Assembly: GCA_030323885.1 (NCBI GenBank) | Contig: CM059193.1 | Coordinates: forward strand, 93,364,852-93,428,851 | Length of the DNA stretch: 64,000 bases | Source: Branchipolynoe longqiensis | Taxonomy: Eukaryota; Annelida; Polychaeta; Phyllodocida; Polynoidae | Reading direction: 5' to 3' | Shown here: one piece after another, positions 12,101 to 25,500 of the stretch | How positions within the stretch are numbered: the stretch's first letter is position 1 | Layout of the letters: the number at the start of each line of letters is the position of its first letter | The notes under the pieces: model-generated | Databases searched by the model: none | The model's input: only the letters and a program-made list of their open reading frames with translations | Told to the model about the DNA's origin: nothing | Translations under genes and position numbers: made by a program

Positions 12101-15100
12101 GTTTAAAGTATTTTATGATGGCCCAGTTTACCTATATTTCCATTTAATTAATCTAAGTTATTCTTTTTTTGCACATGGCACGTGTATTTGTCGACTCCAC
12201 TCGCCGTGTTCTATTTGAATTTCTGACGACTCGGATGACCCGAGTCGCCCGGGTAGTGTTAATCGATTACGGCCATCCTTATTAGATGCTGACGCATGCG
12301 CAGAAGCGAGGGACACCTCTGAGCACGGGAACACGCTGAAACCACCACACCGGACCTCCGCCTCCTCGTGGTGGGTGAGGAAGGGAGAGGAAGGGACAGT
12401 AGAGGAGGGGGTCGGGGAGAGGCGAGGGGGCGCCACTGGTCCCGGTATAGCCAATTCATCACCCAGCAGGCAGCATCCCGACTCGCCGGCATTTGGCCAG
12501 AGCATTCCCAATGTTAGCCGGGTGAGGATGAACTCAGATGAAGCTGGTGTTTGGTAGGTAGGGCATGCACAGGAACAAAAGAAACACTCTGTCTAGAGCG
12601 GGGCTCGAACCCCACACTTCCGCCATTCCGAACCGAGTATCCCAACCATTGTGCTATCCTGGCTCCTTGATCCAGGGACACTATCCTACCCTAATCTACT
12701 CTACCATCATCTGTCACAATCCACAAGTACCCATCCTGATATGACATTAGATGTTGCTAGGATGTAAGCCCCAACAAACATGTGTGATGACGTACATAGG
12801 ATGGTGCGATTCCGATACTTTCTAAAGTAGAAGCCCCCCCCCAATGTGAGTATGTGACCTTTGATGCCTGGTGGACTGAACCCGGCTGGTAATGTGGATC
12901 ACTGCAGGTTCTCATGTGTGAAAAACTGAGAATAATTGTATGGGATATGCGGAAGGTCAAGAGTTTTAATCCAGGCCGAGTCAAATCAATGACATACAAA
13001 GTTGATACCTGTCACTTCCTAGCCAGGCATTAATAGGATAGGGCAAGGACTGGTCAGCTCAGTGTCAGGACAATGGGACTGATTGGGATATCGGGTCATG
13101 GTGTGGGCGGCTTGGGCTCCCAGCACGATAAAGTTGCCATGAGTGTGCACTGACCTTAGATGTTGCCAGGGTGTAAAACATCAACAAGCAACAAGCAACA
13201 AACTTATCAAAGCCCCCACCCCCGGCTGGTTTCCGGACTGAATTAAAGTCGCCGGCTATACCTCACCCAGATAGAAACGAATCCAGCATCAAAAGCTCTC
13301 CAAACATACCTTTGCTTAGTTTGTTCAGTTCATGCCACTGAACATGTGGGAGGAGAGTTGAGGTCTGTGATGTATGAATGACATCATAGGTGGGATTCCC
13401 TCATCACATGACCTGGAGGGATTCCCCACACACAGGGGAAGCCATGGCAACCACCAAGATGGCAGCCACATAAAGCTCTCTATTAATCTACATGATTTAA
13501 TCAATTATTCACACAAAAAGTAGCTGGTTATGATAAAAAAAACATTTGAACTTTATATTTATCATTTTAGATTGCAACTTCTATAATTAAAAAAAGGTCT
13601 CTATATGGTTGTCTAAAAGTGTCAGTGCTGCTGGACTAAATAAAACACAACAGAAGCAACCAATCTCAGGACTCTTCCCCCCCCCCCCCCCCCCCCCCCC
13701 GCCCCCCCCCACACACACACACTTACACTTATGTAGTTGCATAAACTGAAAACCAGCAAATGTATGCTTGGAGAGCATTTGTCGGAGTACGGGTAGTGTC
13801 TCAGCGACCTATATCTGGTCCCTTTAACCGACGAGTCCAAGGGTCCCGATGCAATAGCTGAGTAACGCCGTGCTTCAGCAATGCTGGTAGCCATCTTGGT
13901 TTGGGGCTGCTTTACTAAGCGCATAGAGCAAGGCCAAACAGCGAACCTTTTTGTTAGGTGTAGTTGATAAGTCAGTGCATTGCAACATGATGCGCTAGGC
14001 GCAGTGAGTGGCCCAATCGGTAGAGTGCAGGTTTCCTGTGTGGAAGGTCGGGAGTTTGAATAACGCCCGAGTCAAACCAATGACTTACAAAATTGATACT
14101 TGTCGCTACCAAGCTTGGTGCTCAGCATTAATAGGATAGAGCAAGGACTGGTTAGCTCAGTGTCAGGTTAATGGGACTAATTGGGATATCAGATCATAGT
14201 GCTGGGGGACTGGTCTCCAAGTGGGGCAGCACTATAGTCACCATGAGTGTACATTGTCACAAGTCGGTACCCGTCCTGATATTACCTTTGATGTTGGCAG
14301 ACAGACAGACAGACAGACAGAACTTTCCAAGGGATGTCAGTAATACATTGCTTCTGTGTCAGGCTGTTTCAATGTAATGGCCACCCATATAGTGAATTCG
14401 GGATGTAATTTGGGGCTAATGACCGATCCCACACTCGAGCCATCTTGATTCGAAAACGAGGTTTAATTGCACAACTGATCCTAGCAGAGCCCTAGCGTTG
14501 TCATGGTTTTCTGGTGTGTGCCTGATGAATGCCACAGCCTACAAAGTAGCGAAGGTGTTACACAAGCAAGGATTCACACAAACAAAGATTCATGATGTGG
14601 ATGGTGAAAATTAGACATCACTTCTGCACCGAAGGTTTGGTGGGCACTCATGCAATCGCAGATCTCTCCGCACTGTGTGAGGGAAAGTTTGCCTATAATT
14701 AGTTGCGCTGGTGGGTGTCTACGCACCTCCAGTGCATTTAATGCAATCGCATTTAATGCAATCGCAGATCTCTCAGCACGGACATCGACTGCATTTTACC
14801 AGACAGGATGGCTGAATGAGTTGAGCGTCCGTCTCCCGTTTTGGTAGATCGTGGGATTCGAAACCTGGTCGAGTCAAACCAATGACTCTAAAATTGATAT
14901 TTGTCACTTCCTAGCTCGGCATTATTTGGATAGGTCATGGACTGGTTGGCTCATGGTCAGGATAATGTGACTGCGGTCATGGTGCTTGTGGCCTCGTCTC
15001 TCACTGGGGCAGCACTATAAAGTGACCATGAGAGCACAGTCACAAGTCGGTACCTGTTCTGATATGACCTTAAATGTTGCCAGGATGTAAAGCTCCAACA

Positions 15101-18100
15101 ACCAACCGATGTTTCACGCAATCGACAGTGGCATGTCCCGCAAGTGAGATCAGTTGTTGGAATGTGGGAACTTTTATTTAAATTGATAGCCTAATTTGAT
15201 AAGAATATAATTATAGTAATTTTAACTGCCATTAATTAACATTGACCTATTTTACAATGGGTGGGGTTTCATGGGTTGAGGCATGACGAAACGGTAGTCA
15301 ACTTGGGGGCTTAGAGCTCGTTCTCTTGTTAAGTGTCTATAAATGTGTGTGCTATGCATGTAATGTATGTATCATATGTGGTTTATGATGATATTAATAA
15401 TATACTGTTATACTAGTTTCAAGCAGGGATGAAAGATCTCCGCGATTCCGCGGATTTCCGGGATTTTTCAATCCCACAGCACCATCAGCCTATACTACTG
15501 ATATGTGGTGCTGACGCCGCAGCACTATCAGCATACACTACTAATATTAATATATGCTCCAAGCATCGCAGCACTATCAGCGTACACTACTAATACATGC
15601 TTCAAACGGTGCAGCACTTTCAGTGTATACCAATATATATGAAACCTGACTTCCGGGAATTTTCCGTGATTCCCTGACAATGCTAAGCCTATGGGAGAAT
15701 ATCAGCATTTCCGCTTTTTTTCCCTGGAGAGCACTTTCATCCCTGAGTTTGAACCCAGGTACAAATCGATACTTGCTGCTAACCAGCCTGGCACTCTGCA
15801 TTACTAGGATAGGGAAAGGAGCAGTAAAATGAGGAAAGCCAATTGTCTGCAATTGAAATTTATCCTGCTTAGTCAACTAATGTACAAAATAAAGTAATGT
15901 GATTTACTATTATTATAATAATTATAGTAATAATAATAATTTGATTTATTGTTACTAGTAATAGTAATGGTGATGATTGCATAAACAACAGGGTCAGTAC
16001 AGGGCCTGGAAAGTCTTGAAAAGTTAAGTCGAACTTCATTTTCCTATCTCAAGGCCTTGAAAAGCCTTCAATTTAACCTATTTTGGGTAATTAGTCTTGA
16101 AAACCTTGAATTCCATTAAACTGTCATTACTGATCTAAATTAGTCTGAAATCGCCATTCTGAATGGTGATTTCGCACTAAATCCAACTAAAGGAGTCTTG
16201 AATTCCTTCTTTAAAAAAAAAAAAAACAGCCTTGAATTCCACCCATATCTTCACATGTGTATGGAGCCTGTAATGGTAATGAATAATACTAATAATAGTG
16301 ACGGTGATAATAGCACTAAACAATTTAATACAATAAACAATCAAACAATCAAAGAAAATAAAGATGGTGTTTACAAACAGCCCGTGCACCGGACATGGTG
16401 GCCAAATCTGTAGAGCACAGGTGCCGAGTTCAATTTCTCGTCGAGTCAAACCAATGACTTACAAAATTGAAACTTGTCGCTTCCTAGTTAGGTGCTTAGC
16501 ATTATTAGGATAGAGCAAGGACAGGTTGCTCGGTGTCAGGATAATATTATTATGTCATGGTGTTGGTGACCTGGTCTCCCAGTGAGTCACAGTCAGTACC
16601 TGTCCTGATATGACCTTAGATGTTGCCAGAATGCAAAACTCCAACAACAAACCAATCAACCTTTCAAAAACAGCTTGAAAAGACTTAAAATAGCCTTACG
16701 AGGACTGGTTGGCTCGGTGTCAGGATAATGTGACTGAGTGGGATATTATTATTATTATGTCATGGTGCTGGTGATCTGGTCTCCCAGTGGGGCACCAGTC
16801 AGTACCTGTCCTGATATGACCTTAGATGTTGCCAGGCTGCAAAACTCCAACAACAAACCAATCAACCCATCAAAAACAGCCTTGAAAAGCTTTAAAATAG
16901 CCTGTAACCATCAAACAAAATAAAGATGGTGTTTACAAACTGCCCGTGAGTGCTCCTCCCCTCCCACAGTGCGCCTTATACCCCTGTCACACTACGACGT
17001 AACGAGCCAACGTGAGCCTAACGTGATCATTTTTCGTCATTACGTTGCCGTACGTTGGGTTACGTTATGATGACGTCATAATGACGTTAGAGTGACGTCG
17101 AGCTACGTCGTGTTACGTCGGCGCGCGTCGAGGTTTTGAACCTGTTCAAAACTTTCGACGTGACGCCGTCACGTCGGGATGACGTGACAATGACGTTAGG
17201 TAGACGTTCCGCGATCGTTATAGCAGCGTAAATGACGTTAGAGTCACGTTATGTCACGTCAGACCGACGGCCCGGGTGGGAGCAACGTGTGGGCCGCGTT
17301 TTGCACGTTACGGTCACGTTACGGTCACGTTACGGTCACGGTTATGGTCACATTACGGTCACGTTACGGTTATGGTCACGTTACGGTCACGTTATGGTCA
17401 CGTTACGGTCACGTCAACTACGCGGCATTCACGTCCACAATTTGCATATTACGCCGATAACTTCGACGTGATATCATTATTTTCACGTTGTGGTTACGCT
17501 GACGTAGTCACGTCGTAGTGTGACAGGGCCATTACGTACGAGGCTGGTGACCCGTTCCTGCTGTGTTTACTGTGTGCACGGCCCTATAACCGACCTGTGC
17601 CTCTCCATGGCGGCCTACATGGTACATGATTCAGCGCCCAAAGCAGTCAGCGCTCTGAAACGCGCCCCCTCATCCCGGCCGGTGCGGGTGGGTGGGTGTG
17701 GGGTGCAGCGGGGGTGTGGGTGGGTGTAATGATGTGGTTGTTGGATAAGGGCAACTGGCCAGGTGCAAATTGTATGGTGAAATAAGCCTTGTTTGTTGGG
17801 GTTTTGCGTCCTGGGAACATTTTAGGTTATATCAGGATGGGTCCACACTTATGGCAATTTTTAGATAAAAGATTCACCCTGTACTGATAGTACAGGGGTG
17901 AAAACCAACCCATTAGAAAAGCTGGGGACATTAATTGAGTGAATAATGTCTTAATTGAAGAAGCAAAATATATTCTTTGTATATGTTCTTATATTTACCC
18001 GCTACCTTTGAGTTGAAAAATATAATAAAACATCTAGTTTAATAAGATTTAAAAGTGAAATCGGTGGCGTTCTATGGCCGCCATCTTATCTTTTTGCATT

Positions 18101-19503
18101 CTCTCCCATTTCACCAACTCTGTGCCGATATAAGTACCCATTTGACACTGGAGCCAGGCATTCTACTTCCTGTTCCATACTAAAGCTATTTTCGCCCGTA
18201 TTTATGCTACGTTGTCGTTCACCCGTGTACTGCAAGTACATGGTGAATCATTTATCTAGGCAATTTTAAGTTGGTCCTGGCAACATCTAAGGTCATATCA
18301 GGACAGGTACCGACTTGTGTCAGTGCACTCATAATGACTTTATAGTGCTGCCCCACTGGGAAATCAGGTCGCCGGCACCATGTCCCCATATCCCACTCAG
18401 TCACATTATCCTGACACTGAGCTAACCAGTCCTTGTCCTATCCTATACATGCCAAACCCTAGTCTGGGAAGCGAAAAGTATAAATTTGATAAGTCATTGG
18501 TTTGACTCGACGGAGAAGTGAATTCCTGACCATCCGCCCGCGACGCCCGCGCTCTACCGATTAGACCACCGCGCCCGGTCCTGTTTGTTGTAGGTAGCGA
18601 CCACCAATTGTGTATGTCATTGGTTTGACTCGACTGGGAATTGAACTTTCGATCTTCCGCACTGCGCTCTGGTGATTCGGCCACACATCTTAATATATAT
18701 TTGTGATATTCTCATCCAAACTATATAGACCAAAATATGATCACTGTGTCTTTAAGCGGAGCAGAGTGAATAATGCAATTATTGAGCCCGACTGGGAGGA
18801 GGCGAGCCTCTCCTGGGTGACGAAATACTGTACTGAGCAGGGGGGGGGGGGGTGCTCGTGAAAGATGTTCATTGATTTATGCCCGGTAAAATCTAAGGTC
18901 ATATCGGAACGGGTACCGACGTGTGACAGTGCACACTCATGGCGACTTTATAGTCCTGCCCGACTGGCAAATCAGGCCACTGACACCATGACCCAATATC
19001 CCACTCAGTCACATTATCCTGATATTCTAACATGTCCATATGCTATCCTATTAACGCTGATATGACCCGAGATGTTGCCAGGATGTAAAACTCCAACCGA
19101 CCAACTAAGCAAAGAATTTAGTTCTGTTGGTCAGAGGCAGAGTATCAGTGCGACTGGACGTGGACCTACAATTGAATTTGAACTTTAAATGGCTACTTGT
19201 CGGGTGGCTCCTATGTGTGTATTGACAATGGCTACTGATTGGTCAGTTTGTGGGTGTGTGGGTGTGGGAGGGTGTCAAAACTAGTCCACGCATTCACTGC
19301 TGAGCTAAGTTTTTGTAGTCGCGTCAATTCCATGGATGAGAATCACTGGCATTTTTATCTGCCACCCGTCAGTGGCGTCACTTTAGAAGTTGCAAAGATT
19401 TTCCAATTTTTTTTCGTCAGGCCATTCTTATCTATAAATTCGTTACTGCACGCGTTAGTGTTTAGCCAAATGTATTTATGGATACATCTGTGTGTATATA
19501 TAC

Positions 19504-19542
<39 letters not shown>

Positions 19543-22500
19543 GCAACTGAGACACAACTCCTGATTATAATTAAATGCGCCATTGTGAGAAATTGCCTTG
19601 TCAGCACTCTCATGACTTGTCGTCATGACTTGCCCAGGCCCGCGCTCTCTCTTCCCCCCCCCCCCCCCCCCCCCCCCACACACACACACTGGCCATAATG
19701 CTTACAAACCACCAGACGGGATGGCCGCTTTGGTAGATCGTGGGATTCGAACCCTGGTCGAGTCAAACCAATGACCTAAAAATTGTTTATGTGTCGCTTC
19801 CTAGCCAGGCGCTCGGCATTATTAGGATAGGGAAAGGATTGGTTGGCTCAGTTTCAGGATAATGTGACTGAGTGGGATATCAGATCATGGTGCTGACAGC
19901 CTGATTTACCCAGTTGGGCAGCACTATAAAGTTGCCATGAGGGTACACAGTGACAAGTCGGTACCCATCCTGATATGACCTTAGATGCTGCCAGGACGTA
20001 AAGCTTCAAAAACCAACCAACTGCTTCCAAATCGCCGCCTTCTGGTCTGTGTGAGACGCTGGGCACCGACCTGGGTCCGGGAGACTAGTAAACCGCACCC
20101 TCATCCCCACCCCCGTGTAGCTGTTAGTACGCCGGGTCCGACCGCCGCGGCCCCGGGGCCTCGTCTAAAGGGCCTGACACACCGTGACATATAGCCGTAG
20201 CGTATGCCAACGTATGTGATTTTCGACCAACACGTCATCATATGTTACGTATATGTTGGGCATACATCGGGTACGTTCCAGATACTTCGTCATGCATTGG
20301 GGCTCCGAAACATTTTTGTACATGCTCAAAATTTCCATTGTGTGGCTCGTACGTTGAACGTACGCTACGTGTACGTTTGGGATACGTGGGAGTATGTTAG
20401 GTATACATTGCTGCACGTTAGTGATACGTTCAGCCGGTGGGAATGTAGTCCGCATACTGCCAACGGATGCATTACATACTCCTAACATACTTCGAAGGTA
20501 TACGCCATACTTCTAGCGAAGGAGTAACGTATGTAACATTGGTCAGCGTTCCGTGAGTGTATGCGCATGTTTTGCGAGCGTTTTGTGAGGCACATGAACA
20601 CTCTCATATGCTGGCAATAGGTCAGAGATACGTTGTGTGTACTTTGTGTATGTGCCATTTTTATCCCCCGCTGCTGAAAAGTTTGATGAATGTTGCCGTA
20701 CTGGCAAGTTTTTTAACGTTGAGCATTCGCTGACGCCGTACGTCGTAATGTGACGGCCTTAAGGAACTGCTGATGTAGTTTCCCGCCGCTACCATTCACG
20801 TGAGTACTGCCACCCAGACACGGCGGGGGGAGGGGCTAACTTGTCCTGAGCGTCAGACTAGGAAGCGACATGTATCAATTTTTTTGTCATTACTCATTGA
20901 CTCGACCGGGAACTAAATTCCCGATCTCCCGCACGCGAGGCGTGGTGGAATGGTTAGAGTGTCTGACTTTTTCTAAGTCGGACTCCTAATCTGAAGGTCA
21001 GTGGTTCGATTCCCTGTGCCCCCCACCTCCACCAATTTGGATTTCCACCGCTGTGTATAACTTACAGCGTCATCAAAGGCCAGTTGCTCTCATACCATGT
21101 CTATGTGGTGTGGGAGGTTAAAAATCCCTTGGGTCGGTAAAAGTGTAGGCTCAGGCTTTCTATCGACAAACTGTCTATTCAGACTTATCTATGATAGGCA
21201 GTATAAATCTTCAAGAGAGAAAAAATGCTCTACCGATTCGGCCACTGTGTTGGTGGGGGTGGGGGGGGTGCTAACTTGTGGCCTAACATGTCCCGTACTC
21301 AAATACTGCGGGCCAAATCAAAAATGTGCTGTCGCACTGGGAGACCTGGGAGGCACACACACTCAGTTACTCACACGACCGGACTCTGTGGGAAAATCCG
21401 TAGAGCGCAGACCTCCCATGTGGAAGGACGGGAGTTTGAATCCCAGTCAAGAGAAAAAAAAGACTTATAAAATTGATACTTGTCACTATTTAGCCTGACA
21501 CTGTGCATTACTAGGACAGCGCAAGGACTGGTTAGGTCAGTGGGAAATGAGGTCATGGCGGCGGCGGCCTGGTCTCCCAGTGGGAGAGCACTCTCTTGGA
21601 AGATTTATACTGCCTATCATGGATAAGTCTGAATAGACTTGTTTTCACCATTAGACAGTTTGTCGATAGAAAGCCAGAGCCTACGCTTTTACCGACCCAA
21701 GGGATTTTTAACCTCCCACACCACATAGACATGGTATGAGAGCAACTGGCCTTTGATGACGCTGCAAGTTCTACACAGCGGTGGAAATCCAAATTGGCAG
21801 AGATGGGGGCACGGGGAATCGAACCACCGACCTTCAGATTAGGAGTCTGACCTAGAAAAAAGTCAGACACTCTAACCACTCCGCCACAGAGAACACCACA
21901 GCACTGTAAAGTTACCGTGAGTGCACACGTCTGTCGCAAGTCGATACCCATCCTGATATGGCCTTAGATGTTGCCAGGATGTAAAACTCCAACGAACAAA
22001 CTCACACACTCTCACTCACACTCACACTCACACTCACACTCACACAGCACCACAGCCGCCCGAACATTGACTCGCCCCGCCCCCGGTGCGCCCCTGCCGA
22101 CGCGCCCGTTGAGTCACACGACGCGCCCGTTGAGTGAAGCTGACGCGGCCCGCCGTGTTGCCGGGTGTTTACCTGGTTAAAGAAACGCTCCCGTTCGGCG
22201 CCTCTGGGTCGTCGTCGTGTTAATCCGGTACATGGGGCTGGCCGCTACTGTGGTGGCGGCATGATTCGGCGCGGGGCTCCGGCGGCCATGCGTGGCGTGG
22301 CTGCTGGCTGCTGACTGCGTGATGCGCGCTCCTCCCGCCAGGTGGCGTGGCGGCCGGTGTCTGTGGCGGTGCCAGCACGGTGCGCGGCGGCACGTCGGGA
22401 TCCGCCCAGGTCGTGCGCCCAAGTAACGCGCCGCCCGCCCGCCCGTGTGCGTGTGTGTGTGTGTGGGTCGGGGGGGGGGGGGCTACAGCAGTGGGCTTAT

Positions 22501-25500
22501 AGGCAGCACGCACTCTCCTCCTCCCTCCCTCACTCCCTCCCTCCCTCCCTCCCTCCCTACGCTTGGTTTTCTGGATCCCTACCTCCCTCCCTCCCTTCCT
22601 ACGCTTGGTTTTCTGGATCCCTACCTCCCTCCATCCATCCATCCATCCATCCTTCCTCATCCCAACTCCCTACACTAGGCTTTCTGGATCCCTCTCCCTC
22701 CCTTCCCATTCTCATCCCAACTCCCTACACTTGCCTTTCTGGATCCCTCCTCATCCTCCTCATCCTCCTCATCCTCACCCTCATCCCAACTCCCTCCCAT
22801 CCCAACTCCCTCCACTAGGCTTTCTGGATCCCTCCCTCCCTCCTCATCCTCCTCACCCTCCTCATCCCAACTCCCTCCACTAGGCTTTGTGGATCCCTCC
22901 CTCCTCCCATCTCCATACAGTTGGCTTTCTGGATCCCTCCCTCCTCATCCTCCTCACCCTCATCCCAACTCCCTCCACTAGGCTTTCTGGATCTCTCCCT
23001 CCTCCCATCTCCCTACACTTGGCTTTCTGGATCCCTCCCTCCCTCCCTCCCTCCCTCCCTCCCTCCCTCCCTCCCTCCCTCCCTCCCTCCCTCCCTCCCT
23101 CCCTCCCTCCCTCCCTCCCTCCCTCCATCCCTCCATCCCTCCCCCTCCCTCCACTACGACTTGGCCGCGGCCGGCCCGCTCTGTGACAAGACTTGCTGTC
23201 TGCTTGCGGCCTCTCAAGTGGGAGATGGGTGTGTGTGTGGGGGGGGGGGGGGTTCTTTCTCTACAAGATGAAGGGCGGGGAGGAGGACTGGGGGGTGGCG
23301 GTGAGATTAGCTGCCGAGAGTAAGAAGTGTGTGGTTGTAGGGGGTAGGGGGGGGGGGGCTTAAAAGGGGCCTGCTGAGTGTGGGGGGGGGGGGGGTGTAC
23401 TTATAAGAAAGATTAAACAACTAAAAATGGACCAAGTCTCGAACTGAGGATAAAACGTGCGCTGAGACGTCGAGTTGCTCCCAGGTCACTGGTGCTCTAA
23501 CACTGCCGCCTCATCCTACACCATGTCCTCAGCGCATGCGCAACACGCAGCTTCTTTTACCTGCCGGTGTCCTTTATGTGCATTAACACTGGCAGGCTTG
23601 TGGTCTGAAACCGGGCACCCAGTCTGTTTTAGCAGCGTTAAGAAACATACATGTATTTATTTAAAGGCGATGGTTTCTTTGTTTATAAAAAGAGAATACA
23701 CTATGATTTAAATAGAGGCGCTGTGCAACGCATTGCGCCTGTGTGAGGTGCGTTATTTTGGTGGGGCAGTGTGTGCATGCGCATTGTCCTCGTTTGTTTA
23801 AAGCTGCACAGTCCGATGAAGCATCAAATGTTCAAAATCAAAAACAATCATCTGCATTTGTTTCTACCTATCTAGCTTAGATATTGGTGCATTTATTAAA
23901 CATTTATCGCCACATAGAAGGAAATACTGAGGCGATTTAATAGAACCTGTTACTGCAGAAGTCTATGGGGTCAGAGTTTTGGCGTGCTTGCAAAAATTAA
24001 TTTAGCGTGTTTGCACTTCAAATATTGTAAAAAGTTTACCATTTAAAATAAAAGCTACCTCAAACTAAAACAAGGTACGTTATAGCGATCAATCTAATAT
24101 ATGTATCTCAGAAAATGACACAAACTCAAAACTATCAGACTATGCAACATTAACACAACCATGCGGACCGTATCCAAGTAACTGGAACATCTGTTTGAAC
24201 AAAAACCACCACTGATATAGTTAGCAGCATTGAAGCACCTGTCTAAATATGAGCCGAAAAATTGTCAATAGACTACATCACAGTTCCGAGTGCGCATGCG
24301 CTGAAAACAGCGCTGGGAGCAAAGCCAAGGGGTACGGCCATTGAATTTGCCGATACGCGTAGGGCAAAACTGCCATTTTATTCAAAATTAATAGAAATAC
24401 ATAACAATTTGGCACAAACATGGACGGAAGGATGCAATATAATAATATAATGAAGCATTTTGAGCTAAGAAACATACAATTTCAGTCACTTTACCGGCTG
24501 ATGTTTACATCACCATTGATTAGCCAGAAGTAATTCTTGTTCTAAATATTAAAATGTCAAATGTGTCAACAGAAACTTGTTTCAAAGAAATATATAACCA
24601 ATATCTGATTAACCCTACTCATTTTCTATTTCTACATATGTCATTAGCCATAGGATATAAATAAAAAAATGAATAAAATAAGTAAAACTGACTCTGGCTA
24701 TGGCTCTAACACTAGTCTGAGTGCCTAGATTTGTCTAAATCTAAATGCACATGGCATAAGATGTGCTGATTTTATTGATGTAAATCCAATGCTGGATAAA
24801 AGATTAATATCTTAATTTATTATGTATATTTTTTTAGTTGGTATTCTATGTTTCAAACAAGAGCTGAGATGAGGTGAAACTAGCACATTTCATAGCTGCA
24901 CCCAGTGTATTAGCATGTGCCATATGCTTCTTGCGGGTCTGTTTTGCTCTGACGCATCCCACAATGCACCACGCTGCTGGAACTGTGATGTAATCTATAC
25001 TTTCGTGTTTATATTCGCATAGTGTAGTATACATCCTACACAGTGTGTGTAGCACCTACTGTGGACCATACATACATACATAAATACATACATTCATACA
25101 TTCATTCATACATACATACATGCATTCATACATTCATACATTCATACATACGTTCTCATATATACATGCATTCATATCAGACGCAGTAGCTGAATAGGTA
25201 GAGTGCAAGCTTCCCACAAGTGGTTCGAACCCCAGGCAAGTCAAACCAATGACTTACAAAGTCTATACTTGTCACTACCTATCCTGGCACTCATGATTAC
25301 AAGGATGGGTTAGCTCAGTACCGGGATAATGTGACTATGTGAGACATTGGGTCATGGTGATAATGGCAGTCTCCCAGTGGGGCCGGTGTCGTGGTATAAA
25401 ACCCCGGCCCGATCGCAGCCCCTGCCGTGAAGACAGTTGACTAAGCATTTATTTTTGTAAAATAAATTTAAAAGCTTTCATTGGATCGATTAAAAATATC

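Noticed and set aside
17232..17518. Frames rich in [11 protein letters not shown]
   Set aside because: Translations of the GGTCACGTTAC run inside the MITE in three frames.
20938..21030. tRNA-like sequence with clear A and B boxes
   Set aside because: It continues into a shared non-tRNA body found in five copies, so it is a SINE-2 head, not a tRNA gene. The same holds for SINE-1 heads.
22342..23271. Pro/Ser/Leu-rich and Arg/Glu/Gly-rich frames
   Set aside because: Translations of the CCCT satellite on both strands.
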